A DNA stretch of 64,000 nt from an uncultured Alistipes sp. Lineage in GTDB: Bacteria > Bacteroidota > Bacteroidia > Bacteroidales > Rikenellaceae. Positions 8,544 to 17,811 of this stretch are shown piece by piece. The position numbers and the translations under genes are program-made. The notes beneath the pieces are model-generated. The model saw only the letters and a list, made by a program, of their open reading frames with translations. It made no database searches and was not told where the DNA came from. The stretch covers positions 1 to 64,000 of the forward strand of contig UQYM01000005.1 in assembly GCA_900545315.1 (NCBI GenBank). The letters are read 5' to 3'. Positions within the stretch are counted from its first letter, which is position 1, and each line of letters opens with the position of its first letter.

Positions 8544-9542
8544 ACCCGTTGGCGGAATTAAATTAACGCATATTTAATTCTACCAATGGGTTTCTCATTT
8601 TTATAGTTAATATATTGCAGAATTGTAAGTGCGCTAATCTTCTCTATAATTCGGGTAAACAATCCATCAGTATCTTTCGCATAATTTCTTATAATCATAA
8701 ACTGGTCACACAATTGCGAAAATAGAGTTTCAATTCTTTTTCTCGCTTTGGCAAAAGCCGGAAATGTCGGCTTCCACACTTTCTGGTTAGTTCTGTATGG
8801 TACTTCCAGTCTGATATTGGCCGTTGCAAACAGATCCAATTGTACTTGAGCACTTATATATCCTCTATCTCCTATGACAGTACAGTTACTATAGTCCTCC
8901 TTCACATCCTTCTTGCCTTGGTGAGGTCAAACGAATGGATGACTCCACTTAATCCACAGACCGTGTAGAGCTTATATCCGTAATAATACACTCCTTGTGA
9001 TGCACAGTATCCGATTGAGGGTGCTTTCTCAAAATTTTTCTTCACCATACCGCAACGCTTGGAACGGGAAAATCGACAGACCTCTATTGGGTTTGAGTCA
9101 ATACTGAAATAGTCTTCACCTCCATCTATCTCCTTCACAATCCTCTCCCTGACCGCATTGCACAGAGATGAGGTTATCTTACGTCTGTCATTATATTGTC
9201 TGCGGGAGATAAGATTGGGTATTTCTTTTCTATATGCCTGCAATTTGGCATACAGCAAGGATTCACTGTCAATGCCTATTGATTCTGAAGTCATATTCAA
9301 CGAGATTACTTCTAGATCGGAAAAGCGTGGAACGACACCTCTTCTAGGAAAATTACCTGATTCATTCACCAAATTACCTGCCACTTGCTTGCATATGTTC
9401 AGAAATTTTGCGAATATTACATATAGGTTGTGCATACGATATTTGTCTATTAAAAGTTTTATTACATTTAATTTGCTAAATATCAATAATATACACAACT
9501 TTTATTCGTAAATCTTTTATCGTTTTAATTCCGCCAACGGGT
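8544..9542 (-). mobile_element. IS982-family insertion sequence, 999 bp, degenerate
   Basis: Bounded by exact 19-bp inverted repeats: ACCCGTTGGCGGAATTAAA at 8544-8562 and its complement at 9524-9542. The length (about 1 kb) and ACC ends are typical of IS982. The single transposase is on the minus strand and broken. No target duplication is visible: the flanks are AATTAGTT on the left and ATTATATA on the right. The right side lies inside the remains of a DUF4932-like gene. Confidence 0.88.
8558..9435 (-). pseudogene. IS982-family transposase, broken by internal deletion
   Basis: The first part (from ATG at 9435, MHNLYVIFAKF) reads through YFSIDSNPIEVCR and YYYGYKLYTVCG to HSFDLTKA, then stops at about 8900. 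The second part continues in another frame from DVKEDYSNCTVIGDRGYIS through KRIETLFSQLCDQF. Together these are the DDE transposase of IS982. At the join the usual stretch between FDLTxA and the GDRGY block (about 8 residues in relatives, from memory) is missing, so a small deletion causes the frameshift. Ribosomal frameshifting could in principle join the frames, but the missing residues argue against it. Confidence 0.82.
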
Positions 9543-10010
9543 ATTATATAACAAACAAGTTCTGGCGTTCATCTGAAATTGCATTGAATTTGGCTTATAA
9601 GTTCATTTTTGATTCCCTCCTGAGGGTAATTTTCATCTAACATATAATAGCCGCACGCACTAATAACTCATTAATCATAGGTTCCCAATTACCATAGACA
9701 TGGTTTGACATTGCCCGTTTAGAGCCTGTATACAAATATTGGACAGCAGATTCAAATTTACTAACATGATCAGGATATTTGATTTCATCCAGCAGTTGGT
9801 TGATAGTTGATAAAAGAATGATTGAACTCATGAACAAGTGTAGGTAAAAACTCTTTGCTGAACAAGAATAACTTTTCTTGATCAGCTTATAAAACCTATG
9901 ATAGCAAATACCTTTCTCTTTTACCTTTTAATCTGTCTACTCCTCATGATCTCCGCCACCATTACAAAATTTTATGGTTGGTAACGGCACCGATTCAATG
10001 TTACAGTCTT
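9543..10010 (-). pseudogene. Remnant of a DUF4932-like putative zinc peptidase
   Basis: No intact frame covers this stretch, but minus-strand fragments in changing frames follow one family in order: FAIIGFIS (about 9890), FLPTLV then HEFNHSFINY (9803-9832), YGNWEPMINELLVRAA (about 9655-9700), then YYMLDENYPQEG, a nonsense TGA where Trp is expected, and TPELV near 9560. This is the layout I associate with DUF4932, a Bacteroidetes family with an HExxH zinc motif. At least three frameshifts and one nonsense codon are needed to read it. The IS982 element abuts its 3' part. From 10010 to 10350 I see no further recognisable coding. Confidence 0.6.
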
Positions 10011-10359
10011 CGATGCAGTATAAAGATAATAAGCCTTAAGCTTATGATGCCGGTCTGTTTATAAAAGAAAGTGCTGCATAGGTGAAATGAGTGCAACAGT
10101 CCTCCATTTGGTGAAAGCTTCGGTTAAAGCAGTGAAAGGATGCCTAAACAAAACGGGAATGCCATTCTTAAGGTAAATATGCTCACAGCGTACAACGTCA
10201 AGAGTACAAATCTTAACCAATTTTTCGACAAATTGGTGGTTTCAGCGGGAAACAATACTACCGTGTTGTACTTCACCTGTATCAAATTGCAGAGTGCATA
10301 TCTTACAACCAATGATGCGCTTTGTCATGATTTCACTTCTGCAAATTAAACATTACAGC

Positions 10360-10400
10360 ATAAAGTAAGCGGGTGTGTTGTCCACCCGCTCACTTTATTT
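10360..10400 (-). terminator. Terminator of the RND efflux operon
   Basis: Stem of about 14 pairs (AAGTAAGCGGGTG / CACCCGCTCACTT) with loop TGTTGTC, 11 bases past the outer-membrane channel stop on the minus strand. Confidence 0.75.
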
Positions 10401-10410
10401 TCCAATTGGA

Positions 10411-11862
10411 CTAAGCACCTCCTCCCAAAGCCCGGTACAACAGGGCTTGCAAAGCACAATATTCGGTGCTTAGTGCGATCTGTTCCAATTCACACTCCAA
10501 ATAACGCACATCGGCCGAAAGCACTTCGAGGTATCCAACAAAACTGAGTTTGAACATCTCCGTGGCATTGCTGACCGCCCGGCGATTCACCAGACACTCC
10601 TCCTGTTTCAGCTGTTTGTGTTGAGCGGTCAGATCACTGGCGACAATCAGATTGGAGACCTCTTCGTAGGCCTTCAGGGCCGCTTCATGATATGCCGACA
10701 GTGCAATGCGTTCCCGGCTTTGGGCTGCCTGCCATACGGATCGTATCTCTGCCCGGTTGAAAATCGGAGCGGTAATGCCCAACCCCAAATCGTAAACCAA
10801 TGAGGCTGGCGATACAAACCATTTACTCAGATTGAACGCATTGAAGCCCCCGCTTCCACCCAGTATTAACGAAGGATAAAACGCTTTACGTGCAGCTTTC
10901 ACATCGGCTTTGGCTGCAATCAGCTCCATCTCGGCTTGTCGAATATCGGGTCGCAACTGCAACAGCTGTGCCGGTATTCCGATTTGAGACGGGAAACGCA
11001 ACTGCTCTATACTATCAAACGAACACCGCGCAACCGGTGCCGGGAAACGCCCCATCAACGTACAGAGGGCACGCTCCTTCTCTTCGGTCAGCTGCTTGGT
11101 CTCCAGCAACATCCCCTGCAACTGCAAGACACGGGCCTGAAATTGGTCAACAGCCAACTGCGTCTCTTCGCCCTCTTGCTTCAGTTCAAAGGTCAGATCA
11201 TGAGAACGACGGGCCTCTGCCAGTGCCAGTTCAAGCACCTCTGCCTGACGATCCAACCCAACCAGTTCGTAATAGAGCATCGCAACCTCCGACACCAACA
11301 GCGTACGTGCCAGTCGGGCCGCCTCCATCGAGGAGTACCAACGGGCCGCAGCAGCCCGTTTTTTCTGGGTCAGTTTACCCCACACGTCGGCTTCCCACTG
11401 GAAAGCAACCCCCAACTGAAATTCACGATACGGGGCGGGAATGTGACGATCCTTGGCCAGATCGGGTGTATTGGTCGTTTCATTTCCCACTCCATCCATC
11501 GTGTAATCGCCAAATCGCTGAACATACCCCTGCACCCCGGCTGACACGGAGGGGAAAAGCTGCGAACGGCTCTGTCGCAGTTGTGCCCGGGCGATCGATA
11601 CGCGCTCCAGGGCCTGCTGGAACGAGTGGTTATTGGCCAATGCCTCACTGATACAGTGCTGCAACAAGGTGTCGGTGAAGAAGGTCTCCCACGAAAGTTC
11701 GGCTATCGAGGTCGAATCAATCGTCGTATCTGTTGCAACCGTGGAGTCATACGACCCCGGTAACTCGACATCGACAGCGGGGCTCAGTTCCACTCTGGAG
11801 GCCCGGCAACCGGAGAGCAGCACAACGGCTGCCACTCCAAACATCCAATATTTACGCTTCAT
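10411..11862 (-). CDS. RND efflux outer-membrane channel lipoprotein (NodT/OprM type)
   Basis: 483 residues from the ATG at 11862. This start gives a clean lipoprotein signal MKRKYWMFGVAAVVLLSGC with lipid Cys19; the longer upstream frame lies inside the pump gene. The TolC-like helical repeats are visible (for example LRQSRSQLFPSVSAG and RPDIRQAEMELIAAKADVKAARK, a family signature). It forms the exit duct of the tripartite pump. The start overlaps the end of the pump gene by 11 bases, so the two are translationally coupled. Last gene of the operon, followed by a terminator. Confidence 0.9.
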   Translation of the reverse strand: MKRKYWMFGVAAVVLLSGCRASRVELSPAVDVELPGSYDSTVATDTTIDSTSIAELSWETFFTDTLLQHCISEALANNHSFQQALERVSIARAQLRQSRSQLFPSVSAGVQGYVQRFGDYTMDGVGNETTNTPDLAKDRHIPAPYREFQLGVAFQWEADVWGKLTQKKRAAAARWYSSMEAARLARTLLVSEVAMLYYELVGLDRQAEVLELALAEARRSHDLTFELKQEGEETQLAVDQFQARVLQLQGMLLETKQLTEEKERALCTLMGRFPAPVARCSFDSIEQLRFPSQIGIPAQLLQLRPDIRQAEMELIAAKADVKAARKAFYPSLILGGSGGFNAFNLSKWFVSPASLVYDLGLGITAPIFNRAEIRSVWQAAQSRERIALSAYHEAALKAYEEVSNLIVASDLTAQHKQLKQEECLVNRRAVSNATEMFKLSFVGYLEVLSADVRYLECELEQIALSTEYCALQALLYRALGGGA

Positions 11863-14800
11863 AATCTTCCATATCAATAGCCGGACGATTTCGTTTGAGA
11901 CGAGTCGCCAAGCTTTCAAAAACAACATACAAACCCGGAACGAGGAAAATACCGACCAGGGTTCCGATCAACATACCGCCGGCAGCAGCCGTTCCGATCG
12001 AACGGTTACCCAAGGCACCGGCCCCACTGGCCATCATCAACGGAATCAAACCGCAGATAAAGGCAAAGCTGGTCATCAGGATCGGACGCAGACGGCTTCC
12101 GGCCCCCTTCATGGCCGCCTCCAGGATCGACATGCCCTGCTTGCGGAATTGGTTGGCCATCTCGATAATCAGGATGGCATTCTTACCCAACAGACCGATC
12201 AGCATCACCAGGGCCACCTGTGCATAGATATTGTTGTCGATTCCGGCCAGCTGCAGCACGAAATAGGCTCCGAACACCCCGGCCGGCAACGACAAGATCA
12301 CCGGGAAGGGCAACAGCAGACTTTCGTACTGTGCCGCCAGCAACAGATAGACGAACAGCAGACAGATTCCGAAAATCAGGATGGTTTGACCGCCGGACTC
12401 TTTCTCTTCTCGGGAGACACCCGACCACTCGAGGGCATAACCACGGGGCAGGATTTTGGCAGCCACCTCCTCGACCGCCGCAATGGCTTCACCGGTGCTG
12501 ACTCCAGGGGCAGCGTCGCCGGTAATCAGCGACGAGGTAAACATATTGTAGCGTGTAATCTGGTTGGGGCCAAAGATTCGCTCCATGGTCAGGAAGTTCG
12601 AATAGGGGACCATCTCTCCGTTACGGTTTTTGGCGTAGAGCGAATAGATGTCTTTCGGCTCCATACGATACTCCGGAGAGGCCTGCAGCATCACCTTGTA
12701 CATCTGACCGAAACGGATAAAGTTCGACGAATAGAAGCTGCCGACATACGACTGCAGCGACTCCAAGGCCTCGTTGACATTAACGCCGAGTTTGGCCGCC
12801 TGAGCGAGATCGACCTTAAGCAGGTATTGCGGGAAGTTGGGTTGGAACCCGGAGGTTACCCCCTGCAGGCGGGGATCGTTATTCAGGCTATCGACCAACA
12901 TATTGGCAACCCGGGCCGTCTCCTGGAACGAAGCGGCCGTACGGTCCTGCAAACGAAGTTCGAATCCGCTGGCATTACCGAAACCAGGTACGGTCGGAGG
13001 CAAAAAGTACTGAATCTCCGCATCTTTGATATGCGCCGTACGTTCGGCATAGACTTCGAGCAGTTCGGCAGCCGTTTTATCGCGTTCGTTCCACGGTTTG
13101 AGGTTGATCATGCCCATACCGTAGCTGGCATCCTCGGTCTCGGTCATCAGGCTGTAACCGGCCAACGTCGAGATCGTTTCGATCTCATCCATCGGCAACA
13201 GAGCGGCCTGAATCTGGTTCAACGCCTTTTCAGAACGCTCCAAGGTTGCTCCCGGAGGGGTATTCACATTGACATAGATCATACCCTGATCCTCATTGGG
13301 AATAAATCCGGTCGGCAGGATGGAGCTCATGCCCCAGGTCGCCAGGAAAAACAGAATCAGCGTCGCATAGGTAAAGAACTTGCGTCCGAGATATTTTTTC
13401 AAGCCGATGTTGTACCGACGTTCAAAGCGGTCGTATCCCCGGTTGAAGACAATAAAGAAACGCCTCAACAGATTGGGGCGTTTGCTTTTTCCCCGATCGT
13501 GTTTCAGCAACAGTGCACACAGTGCCGGAGAGAGCGTCAGCGCATTGATACCGGAGATGACGATTGCAACGGCCAGCGTCAACGAGAACTGTTGATAGAA
13601 GATTCCAACCGTACCGGACATGAATCCCACCGGGACAAACACGGCCGACATAACCAGCGTAATGGCCACAATGGCCCCACCGATCTCCTTCATGGCCTCG
13701 ACCGAAGCCTTGTAGGGGGAGAGCTTATCCCGCTCCATCTTGACATGCACCGCTTCGACCACCACGATGGCGTTATCGACCACAATACCAATGGCCAACA
13801 CCAGTGCGAACAGCGTCAACATGTTAATCGAGAAGCCGAGCATATCCATAAAGAAGAAGGTTCCGATCAGGGAGACCGGCACCGCAATAGCCGGGATCAG
13901 GGTCGATCGGAAGTTCTGCAAGAAGATATAGACCACGATAAACACCAGGATAAAGGCCTCCAACAGGGTTTTCAACACTGAGGAGATTGAGGCGTCGAGG
14001 AATCGGGAGACGTCATACGAGATGTTGTAATCCATGCCCGGCAGGAAGCTGTTCTCCTTGATCTCCTCCATCTTGGCCTTGATGTTCTCGATCACCTCCT
14101 TGGCATTGGATCCGGGACGCTGTTTGATCATGATCGCCGCCGAAGGTTTTCCATCCGTCATCGAGATCATGTTGTAATCCTCCGAATCGAAATCGATTTC
14201 GGCCACATCCTTCAACTTCAGCAACGAACCGTCCGGCAAAGCCTTGAGTACAATCTCGCCATACTCTTCCGGCGTGCTGAACTTACCGGTATATTGCAGC
14301 GTGTACTGCAACTGTTGAGGCAACTTGTCCGAGCTGATACCGGTTTTACCGGGCGCCGCCTCGATATTTTGGCTGCGGATGGCTTCGGTCACATCCTGCG
14401 GAGACATGTTGTACACCGCCAGGCGGTTGGGGTTCAACCAGACACGCATCGCATAGTCCCGGCTTCCCATAATCTCGACAAAACCCACGCCATCGATACG
14501 CTTCAGCTCACGAAGAATATTGATATCCGTAAAGTTGTAAACAAAATTTTCGGTATGGGTCGTATCCGAACTGAGGATATTCAGATACATCAGCATGCTG
14601 TTGACCTCCTTTTCGGTGATCACACCGGCCCGAATCACCTCTTCGGGCAACTCGTCCAAAACGGTCGTTACACGGTTTTGGACATTCACAGCCGCCACAT
14701 CCGGATCGGTTCCGACTTTGAAGTAGATCGTCGTCAACGACATACCGTCATTGGTACACACCGTGGTCATGTAGGTCATGCCCGGAACGCCATTGATGGC

Positions 14801-15001
14801 ACGCTCCAGCGGAGTAGCCACCGTTTTGGACATCACATCGGCACTGGCACCGGTATAGCGTGCCGTCACCGTCACGGAAGGAGGCACAATATCCGGAAAT
14901 TGGGTGATCGGCAAGGTACTGATGGCCAGTGCTCCCAAACAGATGAACAGCACCGAAATCACCCCGGAAAGAATCGGTCGTTTTATAAAAAGTTTGAACA
15001 T
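11852..15001 (-). CDS. RND multidrug efflux pump, HAE1 (AcrB/MexB) family
   Basis: 1049 residues, the normal length for an AcrB-type trimeric inner-membrane pump. It begins MFKLFIKRPILSGVISV, the usual first helix, and has the proton-relay motif GIVVDNAIVVVEAVH with the paired acidic region in TM4, large periplasmic porter and docking loops, and the duplicated 6+6 helix plan. It moves drugs, detergents or bile compounds from the periplasm to the outer-membrane channel using proton flow. The adaptor gene ends 26 bases upstream and the channel gene overlaps downstream. The substrate cannot be read from sequence. Confidence 0.94.
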   Translation of the reverse strand: MFKLFIKRPILSGVISVLFICLGALAISTLPITQFPDIVPPSVTVTARYTGASADVMSKTVATPLERAINGVPGMTYMTTVCTNDGMSLTTIYFKVGTDPDVAAVNVQNRVTTVLDELPEEVIRAGVITEKEVNSMLMYLNILSSDTTHTENFVYNFTDINILRELKRIDGVGFVEIMGSRDYAMRVWLNPNRLAVYNMSPQDVTEAIRSQNIEAAPGKTGISSDKLPQQLQYTLQYTGKFSTPEEYGEIVLKALPDGSLLKLKDVAEIDFDSEDYNMISMTDGKPSAAIMIKQRPGSNAKEVIENIKAKMEEIKENSFLPGMDYNISYDVSRFLDASISSVLKTLLEAFILVFIVVYIFLQNFRSTLIPAIAVPVSLIGTFFFMDMLGFSINMLTLFALVLAIGIVVDNAIVVVEAVHVKMERDKLSPYKASVEAMKEIGGAIVAITLVMSAVFVPVGFMSGTVGIFYQQFSLTLAVAIVISGINALTLSPALCALLLKHDRGKSKRPNLLRRFFIVFNRGYDRFERRYNIGLKKYLGRKFFTYATLILFFLATWGMSSILPTGFIPNEDQGMIYVNVNTPPGATLERSEKALNQIQAALLPMDEIETISTLAGYSLMTETEDASYGMGMINLKPWNERDKTAAELLEVYAERTAHIKDAEIQYFLPPTVPGFGNASGFELRLQDRTAASFQETARVANMLVDSLNNDPRLQGVTSGFQPNFPQYLLKVDLAQAAKLGVNVNEALESLQSYVGSFYSSNFIRFGQMYKVMLQASPEYRMEPKDIYSLYAKNRNGEMVPYSNFLTMERIFGPNQITRYNMFTSSLITGDAAPGVSTGEAIAAVEEVAAKILPRGYALEWSGVSREEKESGGQTILIFGICLLFVYLLLAAQYESLLLPFPVILSLPAGVFGAYFVLQLAGIDNNIYAQVALVMLIGLLGKNAILIIEMANQFRKQGMSILEAAMKGAGSRLRPILMTSFAFICGLIPLMMASGAGALGNRSIGTAAAGGMLIGTLVGIFLVPGLYVVFESLATRLKRNRPAIDMEDYEA

Positions 15002-15027
15002 AAGCTATCTACTTGTTGGCGATGAAA

Positions 15028-16176
15028 CTATTGCTCCTGTTGATGTTTGGCCTCGATTTCACGACGGATCGTCTCGAAATCGAGCTTTTCAGGGGTAATG
15101 GTCATGCCGTCTTTCAACAGCTGCACACCCTCAAATACAATGGTTGTTCCAGGCGCAAAGTCCTGCGTAACATAAAAGTCTCCGTAACGCTCCAACGGTT
15201 CGAAACTCTTCACCTTGACCTTGCCGGTTGAATCCACCACATAGACATAGGTAAAATCCTGAATCTCGAAGGTGGACTGCTGCGGAACCAGATAGACACT
15301 GTCCAGATTATTTTTCATCTGCACCTTGCCGCTAACGCCATGTTTGAGCAGCATCTCCGGATTCGGGAAGCGCACACGGAAAGCGATCGATCCGGTTCCC
15401 CGTTCGAAATCACCCTCCAGCGTCTCCACCTTCCCCTGATAGGGATAGATCGTCCCGTCCGACAAAACCAACTCCATGCTATCGGTTTCAGGCTGGCGAT
15501 CGCCACGCAACAATGAACGTTTATAGCGCAGGTATTCGCTCTCGTTGACCTTATAATAGGCAAACACCTCCGACACATCACTGACCGTGGTCAGCAGACT
15601 CTGCGGAGTAACCAAACTGCCCACCTTATACGGAATACGGTCAATGTATCCATCGAAAGGGGCCGTGATACGGGTATAGGCGTAATGGGTTTGGGCCAAT
15701 TTCAATTTGGCTTTGGCCTGCTGCACCTTCATGCGGGCAACCTCCTGTTCGGTATTGGCCCGATCCAGACGCAGCGGAGCAATAATATCTTTCTGGACCA
15801 TACGTTGAATGCGCTCCACCTCATACTCGGCCATCTGCAACTCCGCTTCGGCCTGTTTCAGGTTGGCTTCGGCCTCTCGCAGCGCCTCGTCAAACTCGGC
15901 CGGATCCAACGTAAACATCAACTGTCCTTTATGTACCAACTGCCCTTCATCGACATAGATCTCGTCCACAAAGCCAGATACTTTGGGCTGCACCTCCACA
16001 AACTGAACCGCCTGAATATCGGCCACATACGATTGATGCACCTCAACCGACGTAGGGGTAAGCTCCACCACCGGCGTACGATCGCCACCTTTCCCTTTTT
16101 TCTCCTGGCGACCGCCGCATCCGACACTGAGCAGACCGACCGCCAAAAGCATTGCTGATTTACCTCTTAACTTCAT
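15028..16176 (-). CDS. RND efflux periplasmic adaptor (AcrA/MexA type) lipoprotein
   Basis: 382 residues with lipoprotein signal ending LLSVGC (Cys20). The order of domains is normal: beta-barrel and lipoyl half (VQFVEVQPKVSGFVDEIYVDEGQLV), a long alpha-hairpin coiled coil (about 95-165, Glu/Ala/Gln-rich), the second lipoyl half (TRITAPFDGYIDRIPYKVGSLV), then the membrane-proximal domain. It bridges the pump and the channel. First gene of the three-gene minus-strand operon. No local TetR or AraC regulator is seen. Confidence 0.93.
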   Translation of the reverse strand: MKLRGKSAMLLAVGLLSVGCGGRQEKKGKGGDRTPVVELTPTSVEVHQSYVADIQAVQFVEVQPKVSGFVDEIYVDEGQLVHKGQLMFTLDPAEFDEALREAEANLKQAEAELQMAEYEVERIQRMVQKDIIAPLRLDRANTEQEVARMKVQQAKAKLKLAQTHYAYTRITAPFDGYIDRIPYKVGSLVTPQSLLTTVSDVSEVFAYYKVNESEYLRYKRSLLRGDRQPETDSMELVLSDGTIYPYQGKVETLEGDFERGTGSIAFRVRFPNPEMLLKHGVSGKVQMKNNLDSVYLVPQQSTFEIQDFTYVYVVDSTGKVKVKSFEPLERYGDFYVTQDFAPGTTIVFEGVQLLKDGMTITPEKLDFETIRREIEAKHQQEQ

Positions 16177-16231
16177 TGTAAATAATTATGATTAGTAGAT
16201 TGATTACAAGACAATACCATACGACACAACT

Positions 16232-16269
16232 AAAGCAGGCATCTCTTCCTGGAAAGAGGTGCCTGCTTT
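16232..16269 (-). terminator. Terminator between small exported protein and efflux operon
   Basis: AAAGCAGGCATCTCTT paired with its near complement AAGAGGTGCCTGCTTT. It separates the 16285-16617 gene from the efflux operon, so the adaptor gene must have its own promoter in 16177-16231. Confidence 0.75.
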
Positions 16270-16284
16270 AATTATACAGTGTCG

Positions 16285-16617
16285 TTAAATCAAATAGAGA
16301 CAGTAAAAATCGTGGGGAGATACCCCCGTGATCGCGGATTCAGCAAGAACAGGGTAAAAGCACGAGACCGAATCTTCATCGGTCACCTCGTAACGGATCT
16401 CGCTTCGACCCAAGAATACTTTTGCAAAAGACCTCTCCGAACCCAGACGTTTGGCTATATAGTTTTCGTGATCAACCTCCTGGGTTGGATCTTCATCGGG
16501 TAGCTGTTGCGTGTATTCGCAACGGACCGCCATCTCCTCCATCAGAGCCTGACAGATCTCGCCACAAAAATCAAATTGGAAAACCAGTAATAGCAGTAAA
16601 CAGAAAAACTTCCTCAT
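16285..16617 (-). CDS. Small exported protein of unknown function
   Basis: 110 residues from the ATG at 16617 (MRKFFCLLLLLVFQFDFC), chosen because it starts a signal-like hydrophobic stretch; the ATG at 16635 adds six polar residues. The mature part is acidic and ends DFYCLYLI. No family recognised. It is followed by its own terminator, so it is monocistronic. Confidence 0.5.
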   Translation of the reverse strand: MRKFFCLLLLLVFQFDFCGEICQALMEEMAVRCEYTQQLPDEDPTQEVDHENYIAKRLGSERSFAKVFLGRSEIRYEVTDEDSVSCFYPVLAESAITGVSPHDFYCLYLI

Positions 16618-16789
16618 GCTCTTGTCCGAAAACAAAAGTATTTTGCAAAATCTATTTGCTTACAAATATAATCAAGGTTCCCTGGGGATGCAAATCCAGC
16701 AGACGTTTTTATCGCCTTCAATTTTTCAAGGCGGGGATACTCTGAGCCTCAAAAGTCCACATTTATCACCACATCGAGAGCAAATCTGG

Positions 16790-16819
16790 TTTGTCTCTGA
16801 ATCAGATACACTATCTTTG
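16790..16819 (+). promoter_or_regulatory. Promoter of the SMR exporter gene
   Basis: TTTG at 16790-16793, 18-base spacer, TATCTTTG at 16812-16819. Predicted start near 16826, giving a leader of only about 20 bases, too short for a guanidine riboswitch. Confidence 0.65.
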
Positions 16820-16845
16820 CCGTTGTCTACCAACGATCACACGCT

Positions 16846-17166
16846 ATGAACTGGATCATCTTAATTATAGCCGGGCTGTTTGAATCCGGATTTGCATTTT
16901 GTCTGGGCAAAATGAAGGGGCTGCATGGAACGGGATACTACCTGTGGGGATGTGGTTTTCTGGTCTGCCTAACGCTCAGCATGTTGCTCTTGACCAAAGC
17001 CACGCAAACCCTACCTATCAGCACGGCCTATCCGGTTTGGACCGGGATCGGAGCCGTTGGGACCGTGATCTTGGGGATCCTTTTTTTCCACGAACCGGTC
17101 TCCTTTGCGCGTATTTTTTTCATTACGACGCTGATTGCCTCTATCGTAGGGTTAAAAATGGTTTAA
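16846..17166 (+). CDS. gdx: SMR family exporter, Gdx/SugE type (guanidinium exporter)
   Basis: 106 residues with four transmembrane helices. The N-terminal MNWIILIIAGLFES places the essential Glu13 in helix 1, and the LPISTAYPVWTGIGAVG block matches Gdx/SugE rather than the EmrE branch. Gdx proteins are dual-topology dimers that exchange guanidinium for protons; some members move small quaternary amines. It has its own promoter and no partner gene. The Gdx assignment is by motif. Confidence 0.8.
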   Translation: MNWIILIIAGLFESGFAFCLGKMKGLHGTGYYLWGCGFLVCLTLSMLLLTKATQTLPISTAYPVWTGIGAVGTVILGILFFHEPVSFARIFFITTLIASIVGLKMV

Positions 17167-17811
17167 CACCCTGCAACTGCATGCAGCACATATATCTCTG
17201 CGCCGATGCCAATTGCTCTTTTATTGATTTACCGCTTTCATTGGATAAAAAACAGATACTCTTCGCCGACTCCAAAATTAGCCCCATCACCGGCAACAAA
17301 GGCAACAAAACAGAACCTTCCACCTCCGGCCTCACAACACACCCCGGCTACCCGCCTCTCCTCCACTCCGGTCCCATCTTCTCCTCCACCCACTCCAGCT
17401 AACCCTGGCGCATTACTTTAGCCACTCTCGTTACGCTTTTCCCGTTCAGAGGAACCGCACGCACAAAAAACACGCCCGCACGTATAAACACCCGCTGTAC
17501 ACCCACTGCACAATCACCACAAAAACACCCTCACAAACACCCCTTAATCCTCCGCACAGTCCATTGGAGGACGATTTTTTTATGTCCTGTTCTCCCCCCT
17601 ACTGTTTTGGGAGCCTCGTTTGGACGGATTAGCCCCCCCAAAAAAACTCCCCCCTCTCTTCACAACACCCCTTTTCAACAGCTCTCGGCACCCGATTTTG
17701 GGCCATTTGACAAAAAATTTAAAAATATCCCTGAAAAAATCACGCAAGATGGCTCTTTACATTTGACTTTTCCTATATTTGCAAAGTAACCTTATCTAGA
17801 GACGAAAATCT
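17167..17811. other. Long intergenic region, G-poor spacer plus asnB promoter
   Basis: No convincing gene. From about 17290 to 17570 the plus strand is strongly C/A-rich and poor in G. Short open frames here lack coding character. At 17774-17781 lies TATATTTG, a good -7 box about 30 bases before asnB, but no clear upstream TTG sits at the usual distance. Confidence 0.6.

Noticed and set aside
10140..10349. 69-codon plus-strand open frame between the DUF4932 remnant and the efflux operon
   Set aside because: No signal, no family, no promoter, and it lies in decayed DNA; nothing beyond openness supports it.
11633..13981. A 782-codon open frame on the plus strand across the efflux pump gene
   Set aside because: It is the antisense shadow of the AcrB-type gene; the minus strand carries clear RND motifs and operon structure, while the plus product is a low-complexity Gln/His/Arg-rich string.
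16636..16845. Guanidine riboswitch ahead of the Gdx-type exporter
   Set aside because: The predicted leader is only about 20 bases and no ykkC-type fold or ACG-loop hairpin pair is seen.
17607..17789. 60-codon open frame upstream of asnB
   Set aside because: The product is Pro/Lys-rich low complexity and overlaps the asnB promoter box.
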